Assembly (NCBI GenBank): GCA_963661535.1
Contig: CAVLCC010000027.1
Coordinates: 1-28,771 of the forward strand
Source of the DNA: CAVLCC01 sp963661535
Lineage (GTDB): Bacteria > Actinomycetota > Coriobacteriia > Coriobacteriales > CADBOM01
Reading direction: 5' to 3'
DNA: 28,771 nt
Shown here piece by piece: positions 1 to 7,405 of this stretch (within the stretch, counting starts at the first letter, position 1; each line of letters begins with the position of its first letter). Below the pieces are notes generated by a model that had not been told where the DNA came from, did not search any database, and was given only the letters and a program-made list of their open reading frames with translations. The translations under genes were made by a program, and so were the position numbers.

Positions 1-260
1 AACCTGCAGGCAAAGGCGTTGCAGATGTTGCTTTTATTCCTCAAAATCCAAAAGATACAAAGTGCAGACCCTTTATAGTAGAACTAAAAGCAGCAGATAG
101 CGCCGAACAAGCAATCAAACAAATTCGCAACAAAAACTACACAGCAATTTTTGAAGATGCACTCACAGGAGATGCACACTTCGCACAACCACCCCTAGCA
201 GTAGGAATTGCATGGGATCCCAAGACAAAAGCGCATGAGTGCATAGTGGAGGAGTTGTAA
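1..260 (+). CDS. PD-(D/E)XK nuclease-domain protein, 3' end only
   Basis: An open frame entering from the left edge (codons in phase with base 3) ends at TAA 258-260 and gives about 85 residues. It reads GKGVADVAFIPQ, then RPFIVELKAADSAEQAI, then QIRNKNY. That D-V-x(n)-ELK pattern followed by an A-x-x-Q-I helix is the nuclease-fold core at the C terminus of the AAA-ATPase-like/PDDEXK_9 (DUF1703-type) proteins. In those proteins it follows an N-terminal ATPase domain, which would lie outside this window. The Asp of VADV and the Glu and Lys of VELK are the likely metal-site residues. The biological role of this family is unclear; these genes are often accessory and multicopy. The family call comes from motif recognition only. 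Confidence 0.7.
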   Translation, partial: PAGKGVADVAFIPQNPKDTKCRPFIVELKAADSAEQAIKQIRNKNYTAIFEDALTGDAHFAQPPLAVGIAWDPKTKAHECIVEEL

Positions 261-325
261 GGCATTTTTGTTTGCATTTTTCAAGACCGCTCTTAGACTG
301 AACCTAAATTGCACAACTAACTTAT

Positions 326-1840
326 ATGGGAAATAACAAACAATACATAGCAATTGACCTAAAATCGTTTTATGCTTCTGTGGAGTGTATACAGAGAAAT
401 CTTGACCCCCTAACAACAAATCTAGTTGTTGCAGACTTGAGCCGCACACAAAAAACAATTTGCCTAGCAGTAACTCCATCTCTTAAGGCATATGGAATTT
501 CTGGAAGAGCACGGCTTTTTGAGGTAGTCCAAAAAGTTCAAGACATAAACAACAAGCGCAAGTGGACATCTCCCAACAAAAAACTAATTGGCGAGTCTTA
601 TGACTACAACGAGCTTCAAACTCATCCAGAGCTTGCGCTGTCATACATAACTGCTCCCCCTCAAATGGCAAAATATATGGAGGTAAGCAGCCAAATTTAT
701 AATGTATATCTAAAGTATATTGCTCCAGAAGATATTCATGTATATTCGATCGACGAGGTCTTTATTGATGCCACGCATTATTTGTCAACGTACCAGTGCA
801 CTGCACACGAGCTTGCAATAAAAATGATTCGTGACGTTTTGGCAACAACTGGCATAACAGCTACCGCGGGTATTGGAACAAATCTTTATTTATGCAAGAT
901 AGCCATGGACATTGTAGCAAAAAAGATGCCCCCTGACAAAGACGGCGTGCGCATAGCCGAACTAGACGAACTTAGCTATAGAGAGCAACTCTGGGAGCAT
1001 CGTCCGCTAACTGATTTTTGGCGGGTAGGCAAAGGCTATACAAAACGTCTCGAGCAAAATGGCATGTATACGCTAGGCGATGTTGCGCTAGCCTCTCTAA
1101 GTGATGAGGGAGAAGACTTGCTATACCAGCTTTTTGGAATAAATGCAGAGCTTCTCATCGACCATGCTTGGGGTTGGGAGCCCTGCACAATGCAAGACAT
1201 CAAGTCTTACAAGCCATCTGCAAAAAGCATAGGCACAGGACAAGTTCTGCACAGCCCCTATACCTACGACAAAGCTCGCCTAATAGTGCACGAGATGATA
1301 GACTTGCTTGTTTTGGATTTGGTGGAAAAACGTCTTGTTACAGACCAGCTTGTTCTAACCGTTGGTTATGACATAGACAATTTATCCGACCCCCAAATTA
1401 GCGAATACTATACTGGGGATATAACCACAGATCGCTATGGTCGAAAGGTTCCAAAGCATGCTCACGGCACTGCTAATCTCGATGAACCCACATCGTCTAC
1501 TCGTCTTATAACAAAAGCAATGCTCGATTTATACGACCGAATTATTGACAAAAATCTCTTGGTGCGAAGAGTAAATATTGCAGCTTGTAAGGTTGTTGGT
1601 GAAGACACCCTAAAAGACTTAACAAAAGTTGAGCAAATGGATTTGTTTACAGATTATGAGGAAGTTCAGCAAGAGCGAAAGGCGCAGCAAGAAGAATTGC
1701 AGCGCGAAAAGAAGACGCAGCATGCAATCATTGCGCTTAGAAACAGATTTGGAAAAAATGCAATCATGAAAGGCATGAACTTAAAAGAGGGTGCAACAAC
1801 AAAAGATCGCAACGAACAAATTGGCGGGCATAAGGCGTGA
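326..1840 (+). CDS. Y-family DNA polymerase, UvrX/YqjW (UmuC) type
   Basis: A 504-residue translesion DNA polymerase of the DinB/UmuC superfamily, which copies damaged templates with low fidelity. The N terminus has the palm motif IAIDLKSFYASVE, with metal-binding D11 and the steric-gate region. The second catalytic pair is in YSIDEVF, D143/E144. A helix-hairpin-helix thumb region and little-finger domain follow. Near the C terminus QMDLF (residues 437-441) matches the beta sliding-clamp binding pentapeptide, followed by a charged helical tail. The sequence resembles the Gram-positive UvrX/YqjW subgroup more than classical DinB. The next gene, 7 bases downstream, is YolD-like, the usual partner of this subgroup. 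No clear Shine-Dalgarno precedes ATG 326, so initiation may be weak or leaderless. I saw no LexA box in the 65-base upstream gap. Confidence 0.93.
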   Translation: MGNNKQYIAIDLKSFYASVECIQRNLDPLTTNLVVADLSRTQKTICLAVTPSLKAYGISGRARLFEVVQKVQDINNKRKWTSPNKKLIGESYDYNELQTHPELALSYITAPPQMAKYMEVSSQIYNVYLKYIAPEDIHVYSIDEVFIDATHYLSTYQCTAHELAIKMIRDVLATTGITATAGIGTNLYLCKIAMDIVAKKMPPDKDGVRIAELDELSYREQLWEHRPLTDFWRVGKGYTKRLEQNGMYTLGDVALASLSDEGEDLLYQLFGINAELLIDHAWGWEPCTMQDIKSYKPSAKSIGTGQVLHSPYTYDKARLIVHEMIDLLVLDLVEKRLVTDQLVLTVGYDIDNLSDPQISEYYTGDITTDRYGRKVPKHAHGTANLDEPTSSTRLITKAMLDLYDRIIDKNLLVRRVNIAACKVVGEDTLKDLTKVEQMDLFTDYEEVQQERKAQQEELQREKKTQHAIIALRNRFGKNAIMKGMNLKEGATTKDRNEQIGGHKA

Positions 1841-1847
1841 GGGCTAG

Positions 1848-2258
1848 ATGAATGTAAGATATCGAGAAATCATAAATTTGCCACACAAACAATCATTGCG
1901 CAGACCTCATATGTCTCGCATAGATAGAGCTGCCCAGTTTGCTCCCTTTGCTGCACTTACGGGCTACGATGATGTTATTGAAGAAACGGGTCGCCTTACC
2001 GATAGAGAAGTTCAAATTAGCGAAGATATGCAAGGTCAGCTAAATGCAAAGTTCGCAATTTTGATTAACAGGATTGATGAGAAGAACGAAGTTTGCATTA
2101 CATACTTTGAGCCAGACGCAAAGAAATCCGGCGGAACTTATATCAAAAAGCAAGGTTATGTTAAAAAATTTTATGAGTACAAAAAAATTCTCTTGTTAAA
2201 TGACGGCACAAAAATTCCTATAGATAGAATTTGTGAAATAGATGGAGATATTTTTTGA
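1848..2258 (+). CDS. YolD-like family protein
   Basis: A 136-residue protein matching the YolD-like family. The signature is the segment MSRIDRAAQFAPFAALTGYDD, followed by a helical stretch (VIEETGRLTDREV) and a C-terminal beta-rich half ending in IPIDRICEIDGDIF, which resembles a WYL/YolD-like small barrel. In Firmicutes, YolD-like genes sit beside uvrX/yqjW Y-family polymerases and are thought to accompany or regulate them, much as UmuD accompanies UmuC. No UmuD-like protease motif is visible here. The start lies 7 bases after the polymerase stop, behind a GAGGG ribosome binding site, so the two are almost certainly co-transcribed. The molecular function is not established. Confidence 0.88.
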   Translation: MNVRYREIINLPHKQSLRRPHMSRIDRAAQFAPFAALTGYDDVIEETGRLTDREVQISEDMQGQLNAKFAILINRIDEKNEVCITYFEPDAKKSGGTYIKKQGYVKKFYEYKKILLLNDGTKIPIDRICEIDGDIF

Positions 2259-2276
2259 GACAATAAGCAAGTAGGA

Positions 2277-2307
2277 AATATCATATAATTTGGTATGAAA
2301 TATTTTT
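2277..2307 (+). terminator. Possible AT-rich terminator after the yolD-like gene
   Basis: An imperfect hairpin pairs AATATCATA (2277-2285) with TATG-AA-ATATT (2294-2304), with a two-base bulge. It runs directly into a short T tract ending at 2307. It sits 19 bases after the yolD-like stop. The stem is weak and AT-rich. Confidence 0.35.
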
Positions 2308-2336
2308 GAAATTAAAAAAACGTTGTTGATTAGGCG

Positions 2337-2396
2337 GCTAAACAAGCTAGACATTTAGACAAGGCAGAACAGCTAAACAAGCTTGACATTTAGACA
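2337..2396. repeat. Pair of 25-bp direct repeats, period 35
   Basis: Copy 1 (2337-2361) and copy 2 (2372-2396) both read GCTAAACAAGCT-A/T-GACATTTAGACA with one mismatch, separated by 10 bases. They lie just upstream of the phosphodiesterase gene, in the gap after the yolD-like operon. No function can be assigned. They could be a regulator site pair or a small duplication. Confidence 0.6.
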
Positions 2397-2458
2397 TGAC
2401 AAAGAAAGAACATAGAAAGCTCAACTTTTCTACAATACAAAAAAGGAGACCGAACAAC

Positions 2459-2992
2459 ATGAAACTAATTATTGCTTCAGATATTCACGGTGCTACTCCA
2501 TATTGCAAAAAGCTCATGGATGCACTCGACACTCACCAGCCCGACAGACTAGTCTTGCTAGGCGACATGCTATACCATGGACCTCGCAACGATTTGCCAG
2601 GCAGCTATGAGCCAAAGCAGGTTATATCGATGCTCAACTCTGTGGCAGATTCAATTATTGCAGTTAGAGGCAATTGCGAGGCTGAGGTAGATCAGATGGT
2701 CTTGGATTTCCCATGCATGAGCGACTACAATGTTATCCTCGACCCCGATCAAGATCCAGCCCTAGAGCTCTTTTGCACACACGGTCATCTCTACTCTCCA
2801 AACAACTTGCCAAGCATCCCTGCTGGCTCGGCATTTGTATATGGACACACTCACATAAAAGTCAATGAGCCAAGCAAAGATTTCCCGCAAATCAGGCTCT
2901 TTAACCCCGGCAGCGTTGGCATTCCAAAAGATGGAACGCACAGTTATGGCATCTATGAAAATGGCAACTTTAAACATGTTATAATTGATTAG
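2459..2992 (+). CDS. yfcE: YfcE-family metallophosphodiesterase
   Basis: A 177-residue cytoplasmic phosphodiesterase of the calcineurin-like YfcE/MJ0936 family. Members hydrolyse model phosphodiesters with Mn2+ or Ni2+; the physiological substrate is not known. All dimetal ligands of the family are visible: DIHG (D8, H10), GD (D36), GNCE (N72), HGH (H108, H110) and GHTH (H130, H132). The length fits E. coli YfcE (about 184 residues). I chose ATG 2459 because AAAAGGAG lies 10 bases upstream. A longer in-frame ATG at 2396 would add 21 non-conserved residues and overlaps the second 25-bp direct repeat. The gene seems to be a single transcription unit. A short palindrome just after the stop (2993-3007) might help termination. 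Confidence 0.93.
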   Translation: MKLIIASDIHGATPYCKKLMDALDTHQPDRLVLLGDMLYHGPRNDLPGSYEPKQVISMLNSVADSIIAVRGNCEAEVDQMVLDFPCMSDYNVILDPDQDPALELFCTHGHLYSPNNLPSIPAGSAFVYGHTHIKVNEPSKDFPQIRLFNPGSVGIPKDGTHSYGIYENGNFKHVIID

Positions 2993-3044
2993 AATCTAAT
3001 TTAGATTTAAGTATTGCAATTAACAACAAGTTGGGAGAAGAAAG

Positions 3045-4721
3045 TTGTTTGTAGTTGTTAAGAAAAGCAAAACTTCAAAACGTGAACTTGTTTATATCGT
3101 TGAGAGCTATCGCGACGAAAAGAAAAGAATTAGACAGCGAATTATTAGAAAGTGCGGTGAGCTCTCGGAACTCCTCGAAAAAGATCCAAATGCGCTCGAG
3201 AAGCTAAAAGAAGAAGCAAAAAACATGGCAAGCGGCGTGTCTATGCGCGATGTTGATATGAACATCAATCTTAGTCTCCCCAACAGTATGTCGTCACAAA
3301 CAGTAAACTATGGATACTTCTTTGTAGAATCTCTCTACCATTCTTTGGGCATGACCAAATTTTTAGAACGCCATTTTTATGACGTGGCAGAGTGCAAACA
3401 AGTTCGAGAGGCACTTAGGTTCTACGCGATAAAAGAGTTCTTTGTCCCTCTAACTGGCGAAAATGGTCTAGAGGATATAAAGCCAGTTTTTGGATTTAAG
3501 GGCAATGCAAAAAACTTGGCTCTAGATACGATTGCAAAACTTTTTCCTATTGCAGATGATTTGATGAAACATCTCTACAAGGTATCTTGCAGTGCCGAGG
3601 AGTGTCAAGATAAAGTTGCATCTTTAGACATAACTAGCTACTACTTTAATTCTGCTAGTGCAAATTCAAAAGCTAAGCGCACCGATGCAGATGCAATGAG
3701 CGACTTAATTATGGTTCAAATGGGCCTTTTATACGACAGATACAGAAATCCCATGGCTTGTATTGTTATGCCAGAGGGAGAAAATAATTCTAAAAACCTG
3801 CTTGAGACCATTGATCGACTAAAAGAAAAGTTCTCGCTAGATAGAATTGTGCTTACATCTGATAGGGGGTTTGGCTCTAACTCGATGCTTGCGGCATTGT
3901 CCAAATCTGGCAATGGCTACGTTGTTGGCAGAAAAGTTAAGAACTCCCAGATTGCACTTCAAAATGCAATATTAGACGAAGACGGCTACATATGGAACGA
4001 CGCTGGTTCGTTTAAATATAAGACTTTTAACCAAGAACGTGTTATTGGCGATGAGGTCATTTCAGAAAAAATAATCTCGATGTGGACATCGCATAACGCC
4101 GCTAAAATGAAGCAAAAGCGCGATAAATTTATAGTTGATTTTCTCTCAAATCCAAACAATTATTCAAAAGGCGAATTTCCAGATATGGACAAGTATGTTT
4201 CTATGCGCGATTCGTCCGATTCAGAAGAAGACAACAACGAGCAAAATTTCTTTAGCTTCGATTCTGAGTCGTATGCGCGAGACATGGCACTAGATGGATA
4301 TTATGCGCTAGCCACTACAGAGCTAGAGGTTCCAGAGTCTGTAATCATCAGGCGCTATCATAACTTGCAAAAGATGCACAAGGCATTTTCGGAGCCCGAC
4401 TCTGATATTGAGGGAACTCCACAAGAAGTATGGACGCGCGATTATGTGCGAGCTTATTTCATAATTAGCTTTATTGCCCTTGTTATGGAAAACAAACTTG
4501 TTCGCATGCTTGGCTTTAAGCGTTCGGCCAAAGACATAAAAGCAACACTTCGCACAGCGATGTGCAAAAACATTGGTCAAGAAATATATGTTATTGCACA
4601 GCAGCCCGATGTATATAAAGAAATAGAAAAAGCATTTGGAGTTAAGTTCGATCGTGCTTATGCCACGCTAGAAATGATTCGCAAATACCGCAAAGAGATT
4701 ATAAAAGCACTAGAAAAATAG
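3045..4721 (+). CDS. IS1634-type (IS4 superfamily) transposase, probably catalytically impaired
   Basis: A 558-residue DDE transposase-like protein of the IS1634/IS1549 type. The start is TTG 3045, supported by GGGAG 7 bases upstream. The N-terminal segment FVVVKKSKTSKRELVYIVESYR and the later pattern LDITSYYF (D195), LTSDRGFGS (D273), DGYYALATTE and YHNLQKMHKAF then DSDIEGTP match the RNase H-fold core of this family. In typical members the helix reads Y-x-x-L-W-x-I-E-x-x-F, where E is the third catalytic acid. Here that position is H445 (KMHKAF). The frame is otherwise full length and undisturbed. No terminal inverted repeats or target duplication were recognised on either flank, so boundaries of a mobile element are not called. 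It is either a decayed IS or a domesticated relative. Confidence 0.8.
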   Translation: MFVVVKKSKTSKRELVYIVESYRDEKKRIRQRIIRKCGELSELLEKDPNALEKLKEEAKNMASGVSMRDVDMNINLSLPNSMSSQTVNYGYFFVESLYHSLGMTKFLERHFYDVAECKQVREALRFYAIKEFFVPLTGENGLEDIKPVFGFKGNAKNLALDTIAKLFPIADDLMKHLYKVSCSAEECQDKVASLDITSYYFNSASANSKAKRTDADAMSDLIMVQMGLLYDRYRNPMACIVMPEGENNSKNLLETIDRLKEKFSLDRIVLTSDRGFGSNSMLAALSKSGNGYVVGRKVKNSQIALQNAILDEDGYIWNDAGSFKYKTFNQERVIGDEVISEKIISMWTSHNAAKMKQKRDKFIVDFLSNPNNYSKGEFPDMDKYVSMRDSSDSEEDNNEQNFFSFDSESYARDMALDGYYALATTELEVPESVIIRRYHNLQKMHKAFSEPDSDIEGTPQEVWTRDYVRAYFIISFIALVMENKLVRMLGFKRSAKDIKATLRTAMCKNIGQEIYVIAQQPDVYKEIEKAFGVKFDRAYATLEMIRKYRKEIIKALEK

Positions 4722-4993
4722 CTGCTCAAGGTTGGGCTTCCCAAATAGCATTTTGTGTAGGTCTAAAATGTGATATTACATGGGTCTTATGCAGGTCTTA
4801 AATGCAAGGTCTTTTGCCGATTGCGGCAATACCTTGCGCCTCGCGTGCAATTTATAGGCTTTATGCGGTAATATTCTAACTTGCTAAATGCAAAATTTGT
4901 GGAACTTGAGTTTTTAAAAAGCCAAGCAGGTTGGCTTAGTGCTTAGGGCATTTAAGGAGTGCGCCTTAAAGCTAAAAACTCTGATATAGAAAG
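4722..4993. other. Intergenic region upstream of tig with repeats and a strong hairpin
   Basis: This 272-base gap has no credible gene. It contains a small hairpin (TTGGG 4732-4736 / CCCAA 4740-4744) after the transposase. Four copies of (A/G)GGTCT start at 4759, 4782, 4793 and 4807; two of them form a tandem GGTCTTA pair (4783-4800) with an 11-base period. A large stem-loop follows at 4804-4837. The tig promoter should lie here but no convincing -35/-10 pair was identified. Confidence 0.5.
4804..4837. other. Stem-loop upstream of tig
   Basis: GCAAGGT (4804-4810) pairs with ACCTTGC (4831-4837), and inside it TTGCCG (4814-4819) pairs with CGGCAA (4824-4829) across an ATTG loop, leaving a small internal loop. 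That is 13 pairs in total. There is no T tract after it, so it is not a typical intrinsic terminator. It could mark an element end, a processing site or part of the tig leader. Confidence 0.55.
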
Positions 4994-6574
4994 TTGGTAG
5001 TTTTGGAAACGAAATTTGAGCGTCTCGATGGTGATAAGGTCAAGATTGACGTAACATTTGATGTAGCAGAAGTTGATGAGGCAATCGATTCTGTATATGA
5101 TGAGGTCAAAAAATCTGCACGCATTCCTGGCTTTAGAAAGGGCAAAACACCTAGAAAAGTTTTGGAGAGTCAATTTGGAGCAGATTATTTTGGAGCAAAT
5201 GCTACAGTTAATCTAATTGAGAAACATTCTCCAGAAATTGTTGACACAAATGGATATGTTCCTTTTGGTGATTATGACTATGACGCTGACGAAGCTGCCA
5301 AGCAAGGAGAAGCTTATAGCTACTCATTTACTATTCAAGTAAAACCTGAGTATGAGCTAACTTCTACAGACCCTGTGTCGGTGCAAGTTCTAAAAGCAGA
5401 TGCAACACAAGAAGAGATTGATGAGCGAATCGAAACGATGCTCAATTACTATATCGATCTTAATCACATTGATGGTCCTGCTAAAGAAAATGATATCGTC
5501 GCAATATCGCAACAATGCTTTGTAAATGGCGAAGAAATTGAAGAGGGACACAAAGACTATCGCACAATTCTTTTGGAAACTGATGCGGTATCCAAAGAGT
5601 TCAAAGATCAACTTTTGGGCACCAGCGTTGGCGATACCAAAGAGTTTGTAGCAACTCATAGCGATTTGGATCTTCCAGAGGAGCATGGCGACAAGATCGA
5701 TGTCAAGATCGAAATTCTTAATATCACAGAAAAGATTGTTCCTGAGCTAACCGACGAGTGGGCAAAAGAAAATTGCGGTGTTGATAGTGTTGATGAGTTT
5801 CGCAAACAGGTTGCAGAAGAGATAACTAGAAACAAAAAGGCTCAATCAGACAATCTCAAAGTTGAAGCTTGTTTAGAGGAGCTTGCTGGTCGCCTTGAGG
5901 GAGATGCTCCTGATTATATGGTCGAGGCTGAGTCATCTAAGATTTTGCGCAGAATTTACACTCAGCTACAAAGTCAAGGATATACTCTTGATCAATATTT
6001 GATGGCTACCGGCACAACTGCTGAAGATTTTTATGAAGGTATAAAAAAACAAGCCAAGTTATCTGCAAAGCAATGCTTGGCTCTAGACGCTTTGGCTCGC
6101 GCTCAAAAATTTGAATGTACCGAAGAAGACTTGAAAGAAACTTTTGAGAAAGTTGATCCAGACAATGCGGAGTCGCTTCGCCAAGAGTGGGAAAGCGAAT
6201 ATCAAATGTCTGTTTTGCGCGAAGAAGTTATTCGCGATAAGGCTTCAAAATGGCTAAGCGAAAATGCTGTTGTTGAATATGTGGACGACCTTCCAGAAAA
6301 GAAAGACGACTCCGAGGACGAGGATAAGCCTGAGGAAGAGGAAGAGGCTAAGTCGGCCAAGAAAAAGACGACTAAGTCAACTAAGACCACAAAGACAGCT
6401 AAGACAACCAAGTCGACTAAAACAACTAAGGCTGATAAGGCTGAGAAAGCCGACAAGGCTGAGAAAGAAACCAAGACAACCAAGACTACAAAGACAAAGA
6501 AGTCTACCACCAAGTCTACTAAGTCAACAAAAGCAGCTAAAGATGACAAAGCTAGCGAGGATAAAGACGCGTAG
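4994..6574 (+). CDS. tig: Trigger factor with extended Lys/Thr-rich tail
   Basis: A ribosome-associated chaperone and peptidyl-prolyl isomerase that meets nascent chains at the exit tunnel. The N-terminal ribosome-docking domain carries the signature GFRKGKTP (residues 46-53). An FKBP-like domain (about 150-245, ENDIVAISQQ to VGDTKEFV) and the helical C-terminal chaperone domain follow. Usual family length is about 430 residues; this one is 526. The extra part is an acidic linker (about 436-452, rich in D/E) followed by roughly 75 residues of almost only Lys, Thr, Ser, Ala and Asp, like an H1-type basic tail. There is no ATG start: TTG 4994 or TTG 5003 must be used, with only a weak purine stretch upstream. 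It heads the tig-clpP-clpX block, coupling folding to proteolysis. Confidence 0.95.
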   Translation: MVVLETKFERLDGDKVKIDVTFDVAEVDEAIDSVYDEVKKSARIPGFRKGKTPRKVLESQFGADYFGANATVNLIEKHSPEIVDTNGYVPFGDYDYDADEAAKQGEAYSYSFTIQVKPEYELTSTDPVSVQVLKADATQEEIDERIETMLNYYIDLNHIDGPAKENDIVAISQQCFVNGEEIEEGHKDYRTILLETDAVSKEFKDQLLGTSVGDTKEFVATHSDLDLPEEHGDKIDVKIEILNITEKIVPELTDEWAKENCGVDSVDEFRKQVAEEITRNKKAQSDNLKVEACLEELAGRLEGDAPDYMVEAESSKILRRIYTQLQSQGYTLDQYLMATGTTAEDFYEGIKKQAKLSAKQCLALDALARAQKFECTEEDLKETFEKVDPDNAESLRQEWESEYQMSVLREEVIRDKASKWLSENAVVEYVDDLPEKKDDSEDEDKPEEEEEAKSAKKKTTKSTKTTKTAKTTKSTKTTKADKAEKADKAEKETKTTKTTKTKKSTTKSTKSTKAAKDDKASEDKDA

Positions 6575-6592
6575 ACGCATAGCCGCATAAGC

Positions 6593-6613
6593 GTGTAGGC
6601 GGCACAGCTACAC
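6593..6613. other. Small hairpin between tig and clpP
   Basis: GTGTAG (6593-6598) pairs with CTACAC (6608-6613) around a 9-base loop. No T tract follows, so it is unlikely to terminate fully; it could modulate expression or mRNA processing between tig and clpP. Confidence 0.3.
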
Positions 6614-6675
6614 ATGCGCAGATGACTTCAAAGAACTTGAGTGAACAAACAAATTTGATTAGGAGATATAAGCAA

Positions 6676-7287
6676 ATGGATTATAGAAATAGAGATGCGC
6701 TAATTCCTTATGTTATTGAGGAGTCTCCAAGAGGGGAGCGCAGCTTTGATATCTATTCAAGGTTGCTAAATGAACGCATTGTATTTTTGGGAGACCAAAT
6801 TGATGACGGAGTTGCCAACACAGTTGTAGCTCAGCTTCTTCATCTAGAGAGTATCAATGCCGAAAAAGACATCTCTTTATATATCAACTCACCTGGTGGA
6901 GTTGTAACAGCGGGTCTTGCAATTTATGACACAATGCAGTTTATTAAGCCTGATGTTTCTACAATTTGCATTGGACAATGTGCTTCTATGGCATCTGTGC
7001 TTTTGGCAGCAGGAGCTCCTGGCAAGCGATATGCTCTTCCAAATTCTAGAGTGATGATTCACCAACCAAGTGGCGGAGCGCAAGGTCAACAAACAGAAAT
7101 CCAAATCATGGCCCGCGAGATTTTGTATATTCGAGAAAAGTTGAATGCAATTTTGGCTAAACATACTGGTCAACCAATTGAGAAAATTCAAGCAGACACC
7201 GAGCGCGACAATTTTATGTCGGCTACAGATGCCAAAGAATATGGTTTGGTTGATAAAGTTGTAGAGTCGGGTTCAGAGCGAGATTAA
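6676..7287 (+). CDS. clpP: ATP-dependent Clp protease proteolytic subunit
   Basis: A 203-residue serine protease subunit that forms the tetradecameric chamber of the ClpXP protease. The catalytic triad is S104 (GQCASMAS), H129 (MIHQPSG) and D178 (ERDNFMSA). The spacings (25 and 49) equal those of E. coli ClpP. The oxyanion-side motif SPGG is present in INSPGGVVTAG. I chose ATG 6676, which has AGGAG 10 bases upstream and leaves the usual short N terminus before YVIEESPRGERSFDIYSRLL. An in-frame ATG at 6622 would add 18 residues and lacks a good ribosome binding site. Its position between tig and clpX is the classic bacterial arrangement. Confidence 0.97.
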   Translation: MDYRNRDALIPYVIEESPRGERSFDIYSRLLNERIVFLGDQIDDGVANTVVAQLLHLESINAEKDISLYINSPGGVVTAGLAIYDTMQFIKPDVSTICIGQCASMASVLLAAGAPGKRYALPNSRVMIHQPSGGAQGQQTEIQIMAREILYIREKLNAILAKHTGQPIEKIQADTERDNFMSATDAKEYGLVDKVVESGSERD

Positions 7288-7301
7288 ATTAGCTATTAGT
7301 C

Positions 7302-7331
7302 TTGTTCAAAAAACATATATTTAACTTTAAT
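7302..7331 (+). promoter_or_regulatory. Possible promoter for clpX
   Basis: TTGTTC (7302-7307) and TTTAAT (7326-7331) are separated by 18 bases and lie in the AT-rich start of the clpP-clpX gap. The -10 matches consensus at 5 of 6 positions and the -35 only at 3 of 6. It would place the transcript start at or just before the hairpin at 7337. Confidence 0.25.
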
Positions 7332-7336
7332 TGAAG

Positions 7337-7372
7337 AGGGTCTGGCAATTTAGAAAAAATTTGTCGGACCCT
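7337..7372 (+). terminator. Stem-loop (terminator or attenuator) between clpP and clpX
   Basis: AGGGTCTGGCAA (7337-7348) pairs with TTGTCGGACCCT (7361-7372) over 12 positions including two G-T wobbles, with a 12-base A/T loop. The following bases are TAACGGCACTTTT, a poor T tract. It could stop part of the clpP transcript or act as a leader structure that lowers clpX expression. Confidence 0.5.
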
Positions 7373-7405
7373 TAACGGCACTTTTGAGACGATTAGGAAA
7401 CTTAG

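Noticed and set aside
2396..2398. ATG 2396 as the yfcE start
   Set aside because: The extra 21 residues are not part of the family and ATG 2459 has a much better ribosome binding site.
2993..4993. Defined insertion sequence with terminal inverted repeats and target duplication
   Set aside because: Reading both flanks of the transposase gene by eye gave no matching terminal inverted repeats or short direct duplication, so only the gene is annotated.
6202..6615. Long antisense and +1 frames over the tig tail (Val/Leu-rich and Arg-rich proteins)
   Set aside because: Their odd composition is the direct result of reading the AAG/ACT repeats of the tig tail in other frames.
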